From Defluviitaleaceae bacterium (GTDB lineage Bacteria > Bacillota_I > Bacilli_A > MOL361 > Turicibacteraceae), in the NCBI GenBank assembly GCA_009778135.1, contig WRKJ01000103.1, forward strand, positions 1 through 52,107: a stretch of 52,107 bases of DNA, in the 5' to 3' direction. The notes under the pieces are model-generated. The model saw only the letters and a program-made list of their open reading frames with translations. It had not been told where the DNA came from and ran no database searches. The first letter of the stretch is position 1. Each line of letters opens with the position of its first letter. The position numbers were made by a program, and so were the translations under genes. Of this stretch, positions 8,563 through 15,257 are shown in pieces.

Positions 8563-9093
8563 ATGAAAAGTCAACCCCGTATTGATTCAGACGTCCCTGT
8601 CCACAGTTACAAGCACAATGGCAAAATTCATCGCGTTTGGGAAAAAGTGCGCATCATGGAAGTCACTGATCATGTCATTGTCACTGCGAGTAATAAAACA
8701 TTGGTCGTTGAATCAGACGGTAGAATTTGGAAAACAACTGAACCAGCTATTTCTTATTTCTTTGACAATTTATGGTTCAACGTTATCGCCATTTTGAGAG
8801 CTGATGGCGTTCATTTTTATTGTAATTTAAGCTCTCCTTGTCTATACGATGAAGGCGCATTGAAATATATTGATTATGACCTTGATTTAAAAGTTTTCCC
8901 CAACTATCGCTATAAAATCCTAGACGAATATGAATTTAACAAACACCGGCGTGAAATGAATTATCCAGAAGATGTTCAAAAAATTGTACGGACTCAGATG
9001 GGCGTCCTCATCAACATGGTCAACAAAAAAGAAGGACCTTTTAAACCAGGATTTGCTAAATATTGGTACGACTTATATCGAAAACTAAGATAG
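8563..9093 (+). CDS. DUF402 family protein, nucleoside tri-/diphosphate phosphatase type
   Basis: The 176-aa product matches the YgaC/SA1684 family: HSYKHNGKIHRVWEKV at the N-terminus, the central NLWFNVIAI and YCNLSSP motifs, and DYDLDLKVFPN with the acidic residues that bind metal, ending in FAKYWYDLYRKLR. The S. aureus member hydrolyses nucleoside tri- and diphosphates. GGGAGGTG lies five bases before the ATG. The last 11 codons and the terminator are repeated 2,600 bases downstream, because an integrative element has inserted at the 3' end; the gene remains intact. Confidence 0.88.
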   Translation: MKSQPRIDSDVPVHSYKHNGKIHRVWEKVRIMEVTDHVIVTASNKTLVVESDGRIWKTTEPAISYFFDNLWFNVIAILRADGVHFYCNLSSPCLYDEGALKYIDYDLDLKVFPNYRYKILDEYEFNKHRREMNYPEDVQKIVRTQMGVLINMVNKKEGPFKPGFAKYWYDLYRKLR

Positions 9094-9128
9094 CCCGTAA
9101 AATCAATGATTTTGCGGGTTTATTTTTC
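9061..9128 (+). repeat. Left attachment repeat (attL)
   Basis: 68 bp identical to 11661-11728 except at 9078 (T here, C at 11678). It covers the final codons and terminator of the DUF402 gene. Confidence 0.85.
9094..9127 (+). terminator. Terminator of the DUF402 gene
   Basis: CCCG-AAAATCA pairs with TGATTTT-CGGG and is followed by TTTATTTTT. The whole hairpin is part of the 68-bp repeat and so occurs again at 11694-11727. Confidence 0.85.
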
Positions 9129-9132
9129 AACA

Positions 9133-9157
9133 GGTTACGCAACAGGTTACGTTATGT
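9133..9157 (+). repeat. Subterminal 25-bp repeat, left copy (putative integrase arm site)
   Basis: Identical in sequence and orientation to 11537-11561. Inside, CAACAGGTTACG occurs twice in tandem at the left end. Position near both element ends suggests arm-type integrase binding sites. Confidence 0.6.
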
Positions 9158-9167
9158 CTTAAAAAAA

Positions 9168-10352
9168 TCACACCCTTTTAACAAACTCTACTAAATTATT
9201 AACGGCATCAACTTTCTTTTCACGTATGGCATGACTATATGTATCTTGTGTAATTTCTAATTTATCATGCCCCATGCGTTCTTGTATGGTCTTATAGTCT
9301 GTACCGCTGGCAACCAACATTGTTGCATGAGTATGGCGTAAAGCGTGCAGACCTAAATATACCACACCACAATCTTTACATATATCTTGAAAACCACGTT
9401 GCATAGAAGAATAATGGTAATGAGGATTAATTGATTTTCTCTTTTTGGGATTATAAAAAATCATGGTCGGTACAGTCAAGCCAAATTCTGAAACGAAAGC
9501 CAATTGTAACTCCCTAAACTCTTTTAAATCTTGTATGCTATCATCATCTAAATCAATAGTCCTATAACTTCCTTTATTTTTCAAAGTGGTTATTTCAGAC
9601 CTATTATTTAATCCCCGATTGATAGACAAGGTTTTATTTTCAAAATCCACGTCCAACCAATCTAACCCAAGCCCTTCACTTGCACGCAAGCCAGTAAAGA
9701 GCAATAAACGAATATACAGTGCCGAAGCCTGTTCGCTATAAGATTGCTTAGAAAAGCCAGCAACATGAGTCAGTATTTTATTTAACTCTGATTTTTCGTA
9801 AAACTTCACCTTTTCTTCTTTTTCAATTTTAACATTTTTTATGAAAATTTTATCTATGGGGTTAAAATCTAACAAATCTATTTTAACTCCATAAGTGAGA
9901 ACCCTTTTAAAACTTGATAATATTGTTTTGTAATGATTGTTTGTCTGGGAAACTTCATCACAATATTTGTCTACAATGGGCTGTAATATCATTGGTTGTA
10001 ATCTATCTAATCGTAGATCACCGAAATAAGGACGAATATGTTTATCAATTCTTTGCGTTGATGTAGTATACGCTGATTCTTTAATTCCTGTATTTTTGTA
10101 ATGAGGGTAAAACAAATCAATCAAATCATTAACCGTTTTTGCTTTTACTTTACTTTCTTGTTTTTTAACAGTAAAGCCATTCTCTTCAAATTCACGCAAC
10201 TTCAAGCCATACGCTCGCTTTACTTCTGATTTACTCACCTTATTTTTGATGTTTGCCCGAACCTGTTTACCTGTCACAACATCAACACCAATATAAGCCC
10301 CCAAAAGCCTATATCTGACCTTTCCTTTTGCCACATATTTTTCAATATTCAT
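9168..10352 (-). CDS. int: Tyrosine recombinase / phage-type integrase
   Basis: The 394-aa protein has an N-terminal arm-binding domain (residues about 1-60), a SAM-like core-binding domain (about 70-170) and a C-terminal catalytic domain. Catalytic residues are visible: Arg in FTGLRASEGL, Lys in LKNKGSYRT, His-x-x-Arg in LHALRHTH, His in ERMGHDKLE, and the nucleophile Tyr in TQDTYSHA. It is related to Tn916/phage-type integrases of Bacillota. AAAGGA is about nine bases before the ATG. Its stop lies 40 bases from the left repeat, as usual for integrases. It should catalyse insertion and, with an excision factor, removal of this element. Confidence 0.95.
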   Translation of the reverse strand: MNIEKYVAKGKVRYRLLGAYIGVDVVTGKQVRANIKNKVSKSEVKRAYGLKLREFEENGFTVKKQESKVKAKTVNDLIDLFYPHYKNTGIKESAYTTSTQRIDKHIRPYFGDLRLDRLQPMILQPIVDKYCDEVSQTNNHYKTILSSFKRVLTYGVKIDLLDFNPIDKIFIKNVKIEKEEKVKFYEKSELNKILTHVAGFSKQSYSEQASALYIRLLLFTGLRASEGLGLDWLDVDFENKTLSINRGLNNRSEITTLKNKGSYRTIDLDDDSIQDLKEFRELQLAFVSEFGLTVPTMIFYNPKKRKSINPHYHYSSMQRGFQDICKDCGVVYLGLHALRHTHATMLVASGTDYKTIQERMGHDKLEITQDTYSHAIREKKVDAVNNLVEFVKRV

Positions 10353-10372
10353 TTCCTTTCTTTCCTTTCATT

Positions 10373-10397
10373 AAGTCCGCCACGGCTTGAAAGTGAA
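10373..10397 (+). repeat. 25-bp inverted repeat, left arm
   Basis: Perfect reverse complement of 11505-11529. It lies just upstream of the integrase gene. The two arms enclose the regulator pair and the toxin-like locus. Confidence 0.7.
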
Positions 10398-10569
10398 AGG
10401 AAATAATATCAATCAAAGCGCCTATTTTAGGTGCTTTTTATTTTATCATATTTAAAACTGTGTTCACAACCAACTCCTAGGATTTTCGTTAGTTATTTAC
10501 ACAGTTTATTTTACACTATCAAGAAGGAACGCTATGCCTTTCTATGAGGTTTTTTAATTGCTTTGAATG
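10398..10569. other. Integrase upstream region
   Basis: No gene is seen. The stretch holds AT-rich sequence between the integrase start and the small ORF; no strong promoter for the integrase was recognised, so it may be transcribed from the promoter at 10818-10846. Confidence 0.4.
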
Positions 10570-10770
10570 TCATTTTAAGGTTGTCCATGTTTTTAACCCT
10601 AAACTGAAATAGGCTCTACCAGCTTCATTTAAAACACTACAAGCTACTTCATAGTGCTTTTCATCTTCGATACTATCCAGTATTTCCTTTCGAATCACTT
10701 GATCTAATCCGTTATCACAGATGCCATCAAATAAAATTTGACTAATAATACTTAAATCAATATTTGTCAT
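10570..10770 (-). CDS. Small acidic protein of the element (66 aa), possible excision/regulatory factor
   Basis: MTNIDLSIISQIL begins a short, mostly helical, acidic protein that I do not recognise. It is read divergently from the XRE regulator and in the same direction as the integrase, the usual place for an excisionase or an early regulatory protein, but no winged-helix Xis motif is evident. I take the ATG at 10770 with AGGAGTG upstream; the frame extends eight codons further to a TTG. A full-consensus promoter serves it. Function is not known. Confidence 0.55.
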   Translation of the reverse strand: MTNIDLSIISQILFDGICDNGLDQVIRKEILDSIEDEKHYEVACSVLNEAGRAYFSLGLKTWTTLK

Positions 10771-10794
10771 TTTAATCACTCCTATAGGTAACAA

Positions 10795-10832
10795 ATTGTA
10801 TACTGTTGTTTTATCCTATTATAGTATACAAT
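10795..10832. promoter_or_regulatory. Operator-like inverted repeat between the divergent genes
   Basis: ATTGTATACT (10795-10804) and AGTATACAAT (10823-10832) form a perfect ten-base inverted repeat. The right arm lies inside the spacer of the minus-strand promoter, so binding there would block it. The likely ligand is the XRE protein encoded next door. Confidence 0.6.
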
Positions 10833-10846
10833 TAGTTTACTGTCAA
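10818..10846 (-). promoter_or_regulatory. Full-consensus sigma-A promoter for the small ORF and perhaps int
   Basis: TTGACA (10846-10841), 17-base spacer, TATAAT (10823-10818), both exact. Confidence 0.85.
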
Positions 10847-10867
10847 TAGTTTAGGAGGAATTTTTAT

Positions 10868-11077
10868 ATGCTTGGAAAAAGATTAAATTATGCTAGAAAA
10901 AACAAAGGCTATACAGCACAACAAATGGCTGATATTTTAGGGTTGAGCCTTACAGCGTACAGATTCTATGAGTCAAGCAAAAGATCACCCAATTTAGAAA
11001 CATTAGTAAAAATTGCAAATATTCTTGGAGTTTCTACGGACTACTTACTTTGTCGTCATGATAACCCAGATAAATAA
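10868..11077 (+). CDS. XRE/Cro-type transcriptional regulator (69 aa)
   Basis: A single helix-turn-helix domain fills the protein: LGKRLNYARKNKGYTAQQMADILGLSLTAY is followed by ESSKRSPNLETLVKIANILGVSTDYLL, the standard five-helix Cro/CI fold. AGGAGG lies eight bases before the ATG. It is divergent from the small ORF and the integrase and probably represses the promoter between them through the TTGTATACT/AGTATACAA repeat. The length suggests a pure DNA-binding switch with no protease-sensitive or ligand domain. Confidence 0.88.
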   Translation: MLGKRLNYARKNKGYTAQQMADILGLSLTAYRFYESSKRSPNLETLVKIANILGVSTDYLLCRHDNPDK

Positions 11078-11105
11078 AATTTATCGTGCAAATTGTCAAA
11101 GCGTG

Positions 11106-11114
11106 TGGTATAAT
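11106..11114 (+). promoter_or_regulatory. Extended -10 promoter of the toxin-like gene
   Basis: TGGTATAAT (TG at 11106-11107, TATAAT 11109-11114). No good -35 at 17 bases; TTGTCA lies ten bases away. Start of RNA expected near 11121. Confidence 0.6.
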
Positions 11115-11196
11115 TGATTCAGAGCTACAAAAGACGTAAAAGGTAAGTTCACCACCCATTTGCTTTTAAATCAAAAGTGAAATGGAGGTGATACTC

Positions 11197-11343
11197 ATGG
11201 AAATTTTAATCGTACTATTGACCCTATTCTTAGGAGAACTCGTAAAGAACATTACGAAAGACTTATGGAAGTTGGTTAAAAAACGCATTAAAAAGGCCAC
11301 CTTTACGCCTAAGCAACGTAGAAAAGGTGGCAAACCGCATTAA
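11197..11343 (+). CDS. Putative type I toxin, small hydrophobic-basic peptide (48 aa)
   Basis: The peptide starts MEILIVLLTLFLGELV, a short membrane-type helix, and continues with a Lys/Arg-rich amphipathic tail ending KGGKPH. This is the layout of type I membrane toxins (Fst, TxpA, BsrG groups), though I see no clear sequence homologue. GGAGGTGA lies nine bases before the ATG. The 5' leader (11122-11153) can pair with the 3' untranslated part (11346-11375) in two blocks, and a convergent antisense RNA unit overlaps the 3' end; both are hallmarks of type I systems. The antisense terminator is embedded in the last third of the reading frame. Function is inferred from architecture. Confidence 0.65.
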   Translation: MEILIVLLTLFLGELVKNITKDLWKLVKKRIKKATFTPKQRRKGGKPH

Positions 11344-11410
11344 TCGGTGAACTACCTTAACGTTAAAAGTAGCTCGGGTGACGTGTTGTAGCACGTCACT
11401 TTTTATTTAT
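11290..11410 (-). ncRNA. Putative antisense antitoxin RNA
   Basis: A minus-strand promoter (TTTACA-17-TAGAAT, 11445-11417) faces the toxin gene. The RNA would start near 11410, read through the bidirectional toxin terminator hairpin, and stop at a hairpin formed by GCCACCTTT/AAAGGTGGC (11331-11296) followed by C and five T. It would be about 120 nt and fully complementary to the 3' third of the toxin mRNA. Confidence 0.65.
11378..11405 (+). terminator. Terminator of the toxin mRNA
   Basis: Perfect stem GTGACGTG / CACGTCAC with loop TTGTAG, followed by TTTTTTATTT. Confidence 0.88.
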
Positions 11411-11414
11411 ATGC

Positions 11415-11474
11415 TTATTCTATCATTTTTATACCTGTTTGTAAAGTTGTTTTCTTTAAAAAGGCAAAATAAAA
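11415..11474 (+). repeat. 60-bp repeat, copy 1 (antisense promoter region)
   Basis: Identical to 14151-14210 except one base (A at 11462, T at 14198). Both copies carry the same minus-strand promoter and stand next to a hairpin terminator region. Confidence 0.85.
11417..11445 (-). promoter_or_regulatory. Promoter of the antisense RNA
   Basis: TTTACA (11445-11440), 17-base spacer, TAGAAT (11422-11417). It lies in the 60-bp segment that recurs at 14151-14210. Confidence 0.65.
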
Positions 11475-11504
11475 AACTTGTAGCTGTACAAGAATTGAAT
11501 TCAC

Positions 11505-11529
11505 TTCACTTTCAAGCCGTGGCGGACTT
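11505..11529 (-). repeat. 25-bp inverted repeat, right arm
   Basis: Perfect reverse complement of 10373-10397. Confidence 0.7.
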
Positions 11530-11536
11530 GCTAACT

Positions 11537-11561
11537 GGTTACGCAACAGGTTACGTTATGT
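11537..11561 (+). repeat. Subterminal 25-bp repeat, right copy
   Basis: Same sequence and orientation as 9133-9157; about 100 bases inside the right attachment repeat. Confidence 0.6.
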
Positions 11562-11660
11562 AATAAAATATAAGCAGTTATATCTTTATCCAAAAACTCT
11601 AAAAACACTGGTGTTATCATGTTTAGCTTTATAATTGACTTTAAATAAACTACACCAAAG

Positions 11661-11728
11661 TATTGGTACGACTTATACCGAAAACTAAGATAGCCCGTAA
11701 AATCAATGATTTTGCGGGTTTATTTTTC
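11661..11728 (+). repeat. Right attachment repeat (attR)
   Basis: 68-bp copy of 9061-9128 with the single C/T difference at 11678. It carries the final 11 codons and terminator of the DUF402 gene without the rest of the gene. Confidence 0.85.
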
Positions 11729-11930
11729 TTCCTACCTACGAACGCTTATTATTTTTCTTTGAACTGATAGAAAACGATTCAAAGCTAGCAAAAAATGCTC
11801 ACTGGGAATTTCCCCTTGAACACTACTATGAAATAACCAAACAAAGAATGACATGATTGTATACCCATATGGCTGAGAGTCTTTCCCTATTGATCAAACC
11901 CTTTATTTAGCACCTGTTAATTCAATTATG
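11729..11930. other. Chromosomal DNA beyond the element, no gene seen
   Basis: AT-rich sequence between the right attachment repeat and the end of the ABC permease gene. I see no gene and no clear terminator for the ABC unit. Confidence 0.4.
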
Positions 11931-13040
11931 TTAATTGCGTACAATTTTAGAGATGTTTTCATTCGAGGTATTATCCTTTACTAGTTTTGAAATGATTATT
12001 CTGATCATGAATGTATTAAACATAACAACACCCAAATTGATTAAAAGTACTAATAATAGCCATTCAATACTTAATGCTTGCCTTAGTATAAATTGAAGCG
12101 CAATAATAAACATGATGAATGACAAAATACTAGAAGAAATAATGGATACATTAAAAAACTTAGATATATAGCTATTAAGTTGCTTAGCTACTTCATTCCT
12201 AGACATCCCATTTAAATATAAAATCATCAAATCTCGACTCATTGCTTTAACTAGGGACGAAGATAAGAAAAAGACGATAAAAATATTAAAGATGGTAATA
12301 ATTAGGAAAACAACAAAAAGAATAATTAATAGTACATAAACATCTTCTATTAAACTTTCTAGCCCACTTGCTTGAAATAAAATCATCGAATCGTAAGATA
12401 ATGTATCAAGTTGTCTAGCAACATCAAAAACATGTCTAACGTTATCAACACCGATTAGATATTCAGGCATAACAAATTCTGTATAGCCATAAGGCAACTC
12501 AAGATATAGCTTTTCATAAGTTGACTCACTTACGAAACAAGAACCTGCTACAACTAGTGGTTGCTGTCCATCATATGTCACCAGACTAATAGGTGCATTG
12601 ATGTCCATGATTTGATAATGTCCGATATCAGCATAGTCCATTGATGAGCAATAAATAGTGCCATCCTTTAGATAATCAATTCCAACAAAGTGAGCATAAT
12701 TTGGATTAACAGCACGTGTAATAAATCCTTCCATATTTCCATCATCATCAATACCTACCAACATGAGTGGAGTAGACATAGAAACAAATTGAACATGGTC
12801 AATCTCTATAATATCATCAAGGTTAAGCAAATACGGAAAATGATTTTCATCATAACTTTGCATGAGGATTAAAGATAGATTTGTATGATGTAGCATCTGA
12901 TCCTGCAAAGTACGGAAACTAATGAACATGGTCTGGAATAAAGCATTTAATATGATAATAGACACAAAAACAGATACTGCTATGAGTCGATACTGGTGTT
13001 TAGCCTTTTGATATGTAAATGATAAAAAATTAGCTTTCAT
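11931..13040 (-). CDS. ABC transporter permease, FtsX/MacB-like
   Basis: One N-terminal membrane helix (about residues 20-42), a large extracytoplasmic domain (about 45-225), and three C-terminal membrane helices (about 230-260, 295-320, 325-350) give the FtsX/MacB permease layout. It overlaps the ATPase gene by 11 bases and has GGAGG before its ATG. Such pairs often export peptides or lipids, or confer resistance to antimicrobial peptides; the substrate cannot be told. Sequence here is more AT-rich than neighbouring core genes, and it lies between a mobile element and a transposase fragment, so acquisition by transfer is plausible. Confidence 0.75.
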   Translation of the reverse strand: MKANFLSFTYQKAKHQYRLIAVSVFVSIIILNALFQTMFISFRTLQDQMLHHTNLSLILMQSYDENHFPYLLNLDDIIEIDHVQFVSMSTPLMLVGIDDDGNMEGFITRAVNPNYAHFVGIDYLKDGTIYCSSMDYADIGHYQIMDINAPISLVTYDGQQPLVVAGSCFVSESTYEKLYLELPYGYTEFVMPEYLIGVDNVRHVFDVARQLDTLSYDSMILFQASGLESLIEDVYVLLIILFVVFLIITIFNIFIVFFLSSSLVKAMSRDLMILYLNGMSRNEVAKQLNSYISKFFNVSIISSSILSFIMFIIALQFILRQALSIEWLLLVLLINLGVVMFNTFMIRIIISKLVKDNTSNENISKIVRN

Positions 13041-13683
13041 TAATATCCTCCATTCTGAAATAGCTATCAGCTACTTGTAGAATCACATCAGAATGAGAAA
13101 CAATGATAACTGTTTTCCCATTTTCTTTCATTACTTTTATTCCTTCAAGAATAGAAAAAATATTCTCTTTATCTAGATTATTTGTTGGTTCATCAATTAA
13201 AACTACATTTGCAGGTAATACCAATAACTTTAAAAATGAAGCTCTTTGACGCTCACCACCTGATAAAATTGAAATGTTTTCATCTAGTAGATTTATAATA
13301 TTGAGTTTTTTTGAATAAATATCAACCAGTTTCAAATCCAAAGTAACATTTTTTATTTTTGCAAAACAATTCAGATTTTCCCGAATAGTCATATTTTCAA
13401 TAAACGTCAATTCTTGTTGAAAATATGCAATTTCTTGATTTCTAAGCTGACTAATTACTTCTTCATCTTCAAAGTTAATTATTTTATTTTCATAATACAC
13501 ATTCCCTGATGTTGGTGTGTACAAAAAATTCATGATATTGAGGAGGGATGTTTTCCCACTTCCACTTTTTCCAATAAAAACATATACATTGTTTTCTTTA
13601 AGTGTCAAGTTAATATTTCTTAGTATTTTTTTACCTGAAATCTCCAAACTAATATTTTCTAATCTAATTTTAACGTAATCCAT
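13030..13683 (-). CDS. ABC transporter ATP-binding protein (MacB/LolD type)
   Basis: The 217-aa ATPase shows Walker A GKSGSGKTSLL, the Q-loop region, signature LSGGERQRASF, Walker B VVLIDEPTNNLD and the H-loop VIIVSHSD. It is of the LolD/MacB/BceA size class, which works with FtsX-like permeases such as the one directly downstream. I start at the ATG at 13683, six bases after GAGGTG; the longer frame begins inside that ribosome site. No response-regulator/kinase pair is adjacent, which argues against a standard Bce resistance module. Confidence 0.88.
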   Translation of the reverse strand: MDYVKIRLENISLEISGKKILRNINLTLKENNVYVFIGKSGSGKTSLLNIMNFLYTPTSGNVYYENKIINFEDEEVISQLRNQEIAYFQQELTFIENMTIRENLNCFAKIKNVTLDLKLVDIYSKKLNIINLLDENISILSGGERQRASFLKLLVLPANVVLIDEPTNNLDKENIFSILEGIKVMKENGKTVIIVSHSDVILQVADSYFRMEDINES

Positions 13684-14042
13684 TACTTTCACCTCGACTC
13701 AACATATTCAAAATATTTGTATAGTAGGTGTGATGTAAAGAACATAATAAATATATTGACAGTACTTTTGCATAATGTAGTAAAACCCTAGGGCGTTGGA
13801 CACCATCCCTAAACCTGTTGGTTCAACTACAATGTGATTATAACACATTTGTCATAAAATGTTTGTCGATTTTTGTTGCAAAAGTGAGATTTTTGTGATT
13901 TTTTATAAAAATATTAGAATTTATGTTTTTAACTGTTAGCTCAGTTTCTGCTAAACACTAGCGAAAAGTGTAGCTATAGCACCATGAGCTCATTATATAG
14001 CACATTCATATTCACAAGATGATGAATTTACGTGCGCACCAT
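13684..14042. other. Intergenic stretch upstream of the ABC pair
   Basis: No gene is supported. It holds an ACACT-AGCGAAA-AGTGT hairpin near 13953-13971 and a short frame MSSLYSTFIFTR at 13984 that stops after 12 codons, possibly the decayed toxin partner of the antisense-like RNA that follows. Confidence 0.35.
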
Positions 14043-14146
14043 AAAAAAGTAATAGCGCCCTGTCCTCACAAGATTAGCGATATTACTTAAACAAAATTTG
14101 TTTGAGAGCCGAAAGTTGTGCGTGACATCTTGTAGCTCTTTTTTTA
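14043..14146 (-). ncRNA. Antisense-antitoxin-like RNA, second copy
   Basis: The same promoter as the antitoxin at 11417-11445 (TTTACA 14181-14176, 17 bases, TAGAAT 14158-14153) drives a minus-strand RNA that would end at a hairpin AGTAATA-CGC/GCG-TATTACT (14087-14048) followed by six T. On the plus strand GAGC...GCTC plus seven T gives a facing terminator near 14107-14147. No intact toxin frame is seen opposite it, so it looks like an orphan or decayed unit. Confidence 0.5.
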
Positions 14147-14150
14147 GAGT

Positions 14151-14210
14151 TTATTCTATCATTTTTATACCTGTTTGTAAAGTTGTTTTCTTTAAAATGG
14201 CAAAATAAAA
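14151..14210 (+). repeat. 60-bp repeat, copy 2
   Basis: Copy of 11415-11474 with one mismatch. It abuts the 3' end of the transposase fragment. Confidence 0.85.
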
Positions 14211-14212
14211 GT

Positions 14213-14560
14213 TCAGTTCATTTCAGATGAAACCCCCACTTCACTTGTTGTTTTCTGTTCCACCGTTTCTGAAAGTTCTTGTTCTTGCTGCTTGCTTAAC
14301 TTCCGTGGTCTTCCTGACTTTGGTTTGATTTTAAGTCCTTCCAATCCGTTTTTACGGTAAAGTTGCCCATAATCGTAAATGGTGCTACGTTTTTTATTTA
14401 AGCGCTCTGAAACAACAGTTACTGAATCACCTTTTAAGAGCATTCGGATGACTTGGTAACGCATATATTGCTTCATATTTTTCTCGTTTTCCATCGCTTC
14501 TTCCAATGCTTTGATTCTTTCTTCTACTTCATAATATGGTACTCTTAATAACATGATCAT
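14213..14560 (-). pseudogene. IS630-family transposase, N-terminal fragment
   Basis: The 115 codons encode a helix-turn-helix of the IS630/winged-helix type: QYMRYQVIRMLLKGDSVTVV, then RSTIYDYGQLYRKNGLEGLKIKPKSGRPRKLS. In intact transposases this leads to a sPeevGf-like segment and a DDE catalytic domain of about 200 residues. Here the frame runs only to TTSEVGVSSEMN and stops where the 60-bp repeat begins, so the catalytic part is lost. AGGAG precedes the ATG. It is a remnant and cannot transpose; it marks this stretch as a site of past rearrangement. Confidence 0.75.
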
Positions 14561-14617
14561 TTCTTCAATCTCCTAATCATTCACATTCTATTGATTGGAG
14601 TATAACACATTTTTTTA

Positions 14618-14665
14618 ATATCTTTTGGCGGTTTTTGGCGAATTATATAAATTTTTTTGGCGACG
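14618..14665 (+). repeat. Short TTTTGGCG repeats upstream of the IS fragment
   Basis: TTTTGGCG occurs three times (near 14621, 14631 and 14657) just upstream of the transposase fragment; it could be the IS terminal region, but no matching second end is visible. Confidence 0.35.
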
Positions 14666-14739
14666 ATCTATTTTATTTTTTCACCGTAAGTAAATTTTAA
14701 CATATGATATGGGTATCAAACATTTACGAGGTGACTGCT

Positions 14740-15006
14740 GTGGATCATAATTTTTATCAAAATGGTGCAAACCATCATGGTTTTATGTATCAACATACCA
14801 ATTATTTAAACAACCCATCTGTTAATCATGCGCATCGTCATATGAATAGCGATTGTCCAAGATACAAGAATCTCAAGTTAGCCACAATTTATGTAAAGCC
14901 CCAAGTTTACAATGGAATCAATTCTCCTGCTGAAGCATTGAAACAAGGTACTGCATTCTCAGAGTTGTATCGACCTTTTATGAGCAAAGGGGGGCAATCA
15001 ACATGA
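14740..15006 (+). CDS. cotJA: Spore coat-associated protein CotJA
   Basis: First gene of the cotJ operon, made in the mother cell in Bacillus. After a His/Asn-rich N-terminus the family core is visible: LATIYVKPQVYNGINSPAEALKQGTAFSELYRPF, close to the CotJA pattern of a conserved Pro and ALK-GT-FPELY-PF. I use a GTG start at 14740 because GAGGTG lies six bases before it; the ATG 12 codons earlier has no ribosome site. The length (88 aa) fits the family. It overlaps cotJB by four bases (ATGA). Confidence 0.85.
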   Translation: MDHNFYQNGANHHGFMYQHTNYLNNPSVNHAHRHMNSDCPRYKNLKLATIYVKPQVYNGINSPAEALKQGTAFSELYRPFMSKGGQST

Positions 15007-15257
15007 CGAAGTCTGAATTGTTAGATCAATTAAGTGGCATTGGTATTCTCGCTCAAGATTTGCGTTTATTTTTAGATGTTAACCCGACTGACCAAGCAGC
15101 ACTGGCCGATTTTAGACAGGTTACTGCTGAATATCGTAATCTGATTGCTTTATATGAGCAGCAGCATGGTCCTTTGACTGGTGGTCAGGATGTTAACAGT
15201 ACGTGGACCAACCATCCTTGGCCATGGCAACATGAGATGATGGGAGGCAATGCTTAA
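15003..15257 (+). CDS. cotJB: Spore coat protein CotJB
   Basis: The 84-aa product shows the CotJB pattern LLDQLSGIGILAQDLRLFLDVNPTDQAAL and a later tyrosine/tryptophan-rich tail (HPWPWQHEMMGG). GGGGGG precedes the ATG, which overlaps the cotJA stop. In Bacillus it assembles into the inner coat together with CotJA and CotJC. The stop codon overlaps the cotJC start (TAATG), so all three genes are translationally coupled. Confidence 0.88.
   Translation: MTKSELLDQLSGIGILAQDLRLFLDVNPTDQAALADFRQVTAEYRNLIALYEQQHGPLTGGQDVNSTWTNHPWPWQHEMMGGNA

Larger units (their letters stand above)
9061..11728. mobile_element. Small integrative element in the 3' end of the DUF402 gene
   Basis: Two 68-bp direct repeats with one mismatch lie exactly 2,600 bases apart. 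Each contains the last 11 codons and terminator of the DUF402 gene. Between them are a tyrosine integrase next to the left repeat, a divergent regulator pair, a toxin-like small ORF with an antisense RNA unit, and subterminal repeats. This is the classic product of site-specific integration into a gene end with the end restored. There are no replication, mobilisation, capsid or transfer genes, so it is a satellite or a decayed element that would need help to move. Start and end are the outer edges of the repeats; the exact crossover point within them cannot be seen. Confidence 0.85.

Noticed and set aside
9061-9128. tRNA-gene attachment site for the integrase
   Set aside because: No tRNA fold; the repeat is the end of a protein gene plus its terminator.
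14213-14560. Stand-alone transcription regulator
   Set aside because: The helix-turn-helix and linker match the front part of IS630 transposases, and the frame ends abruptly at a repeat.
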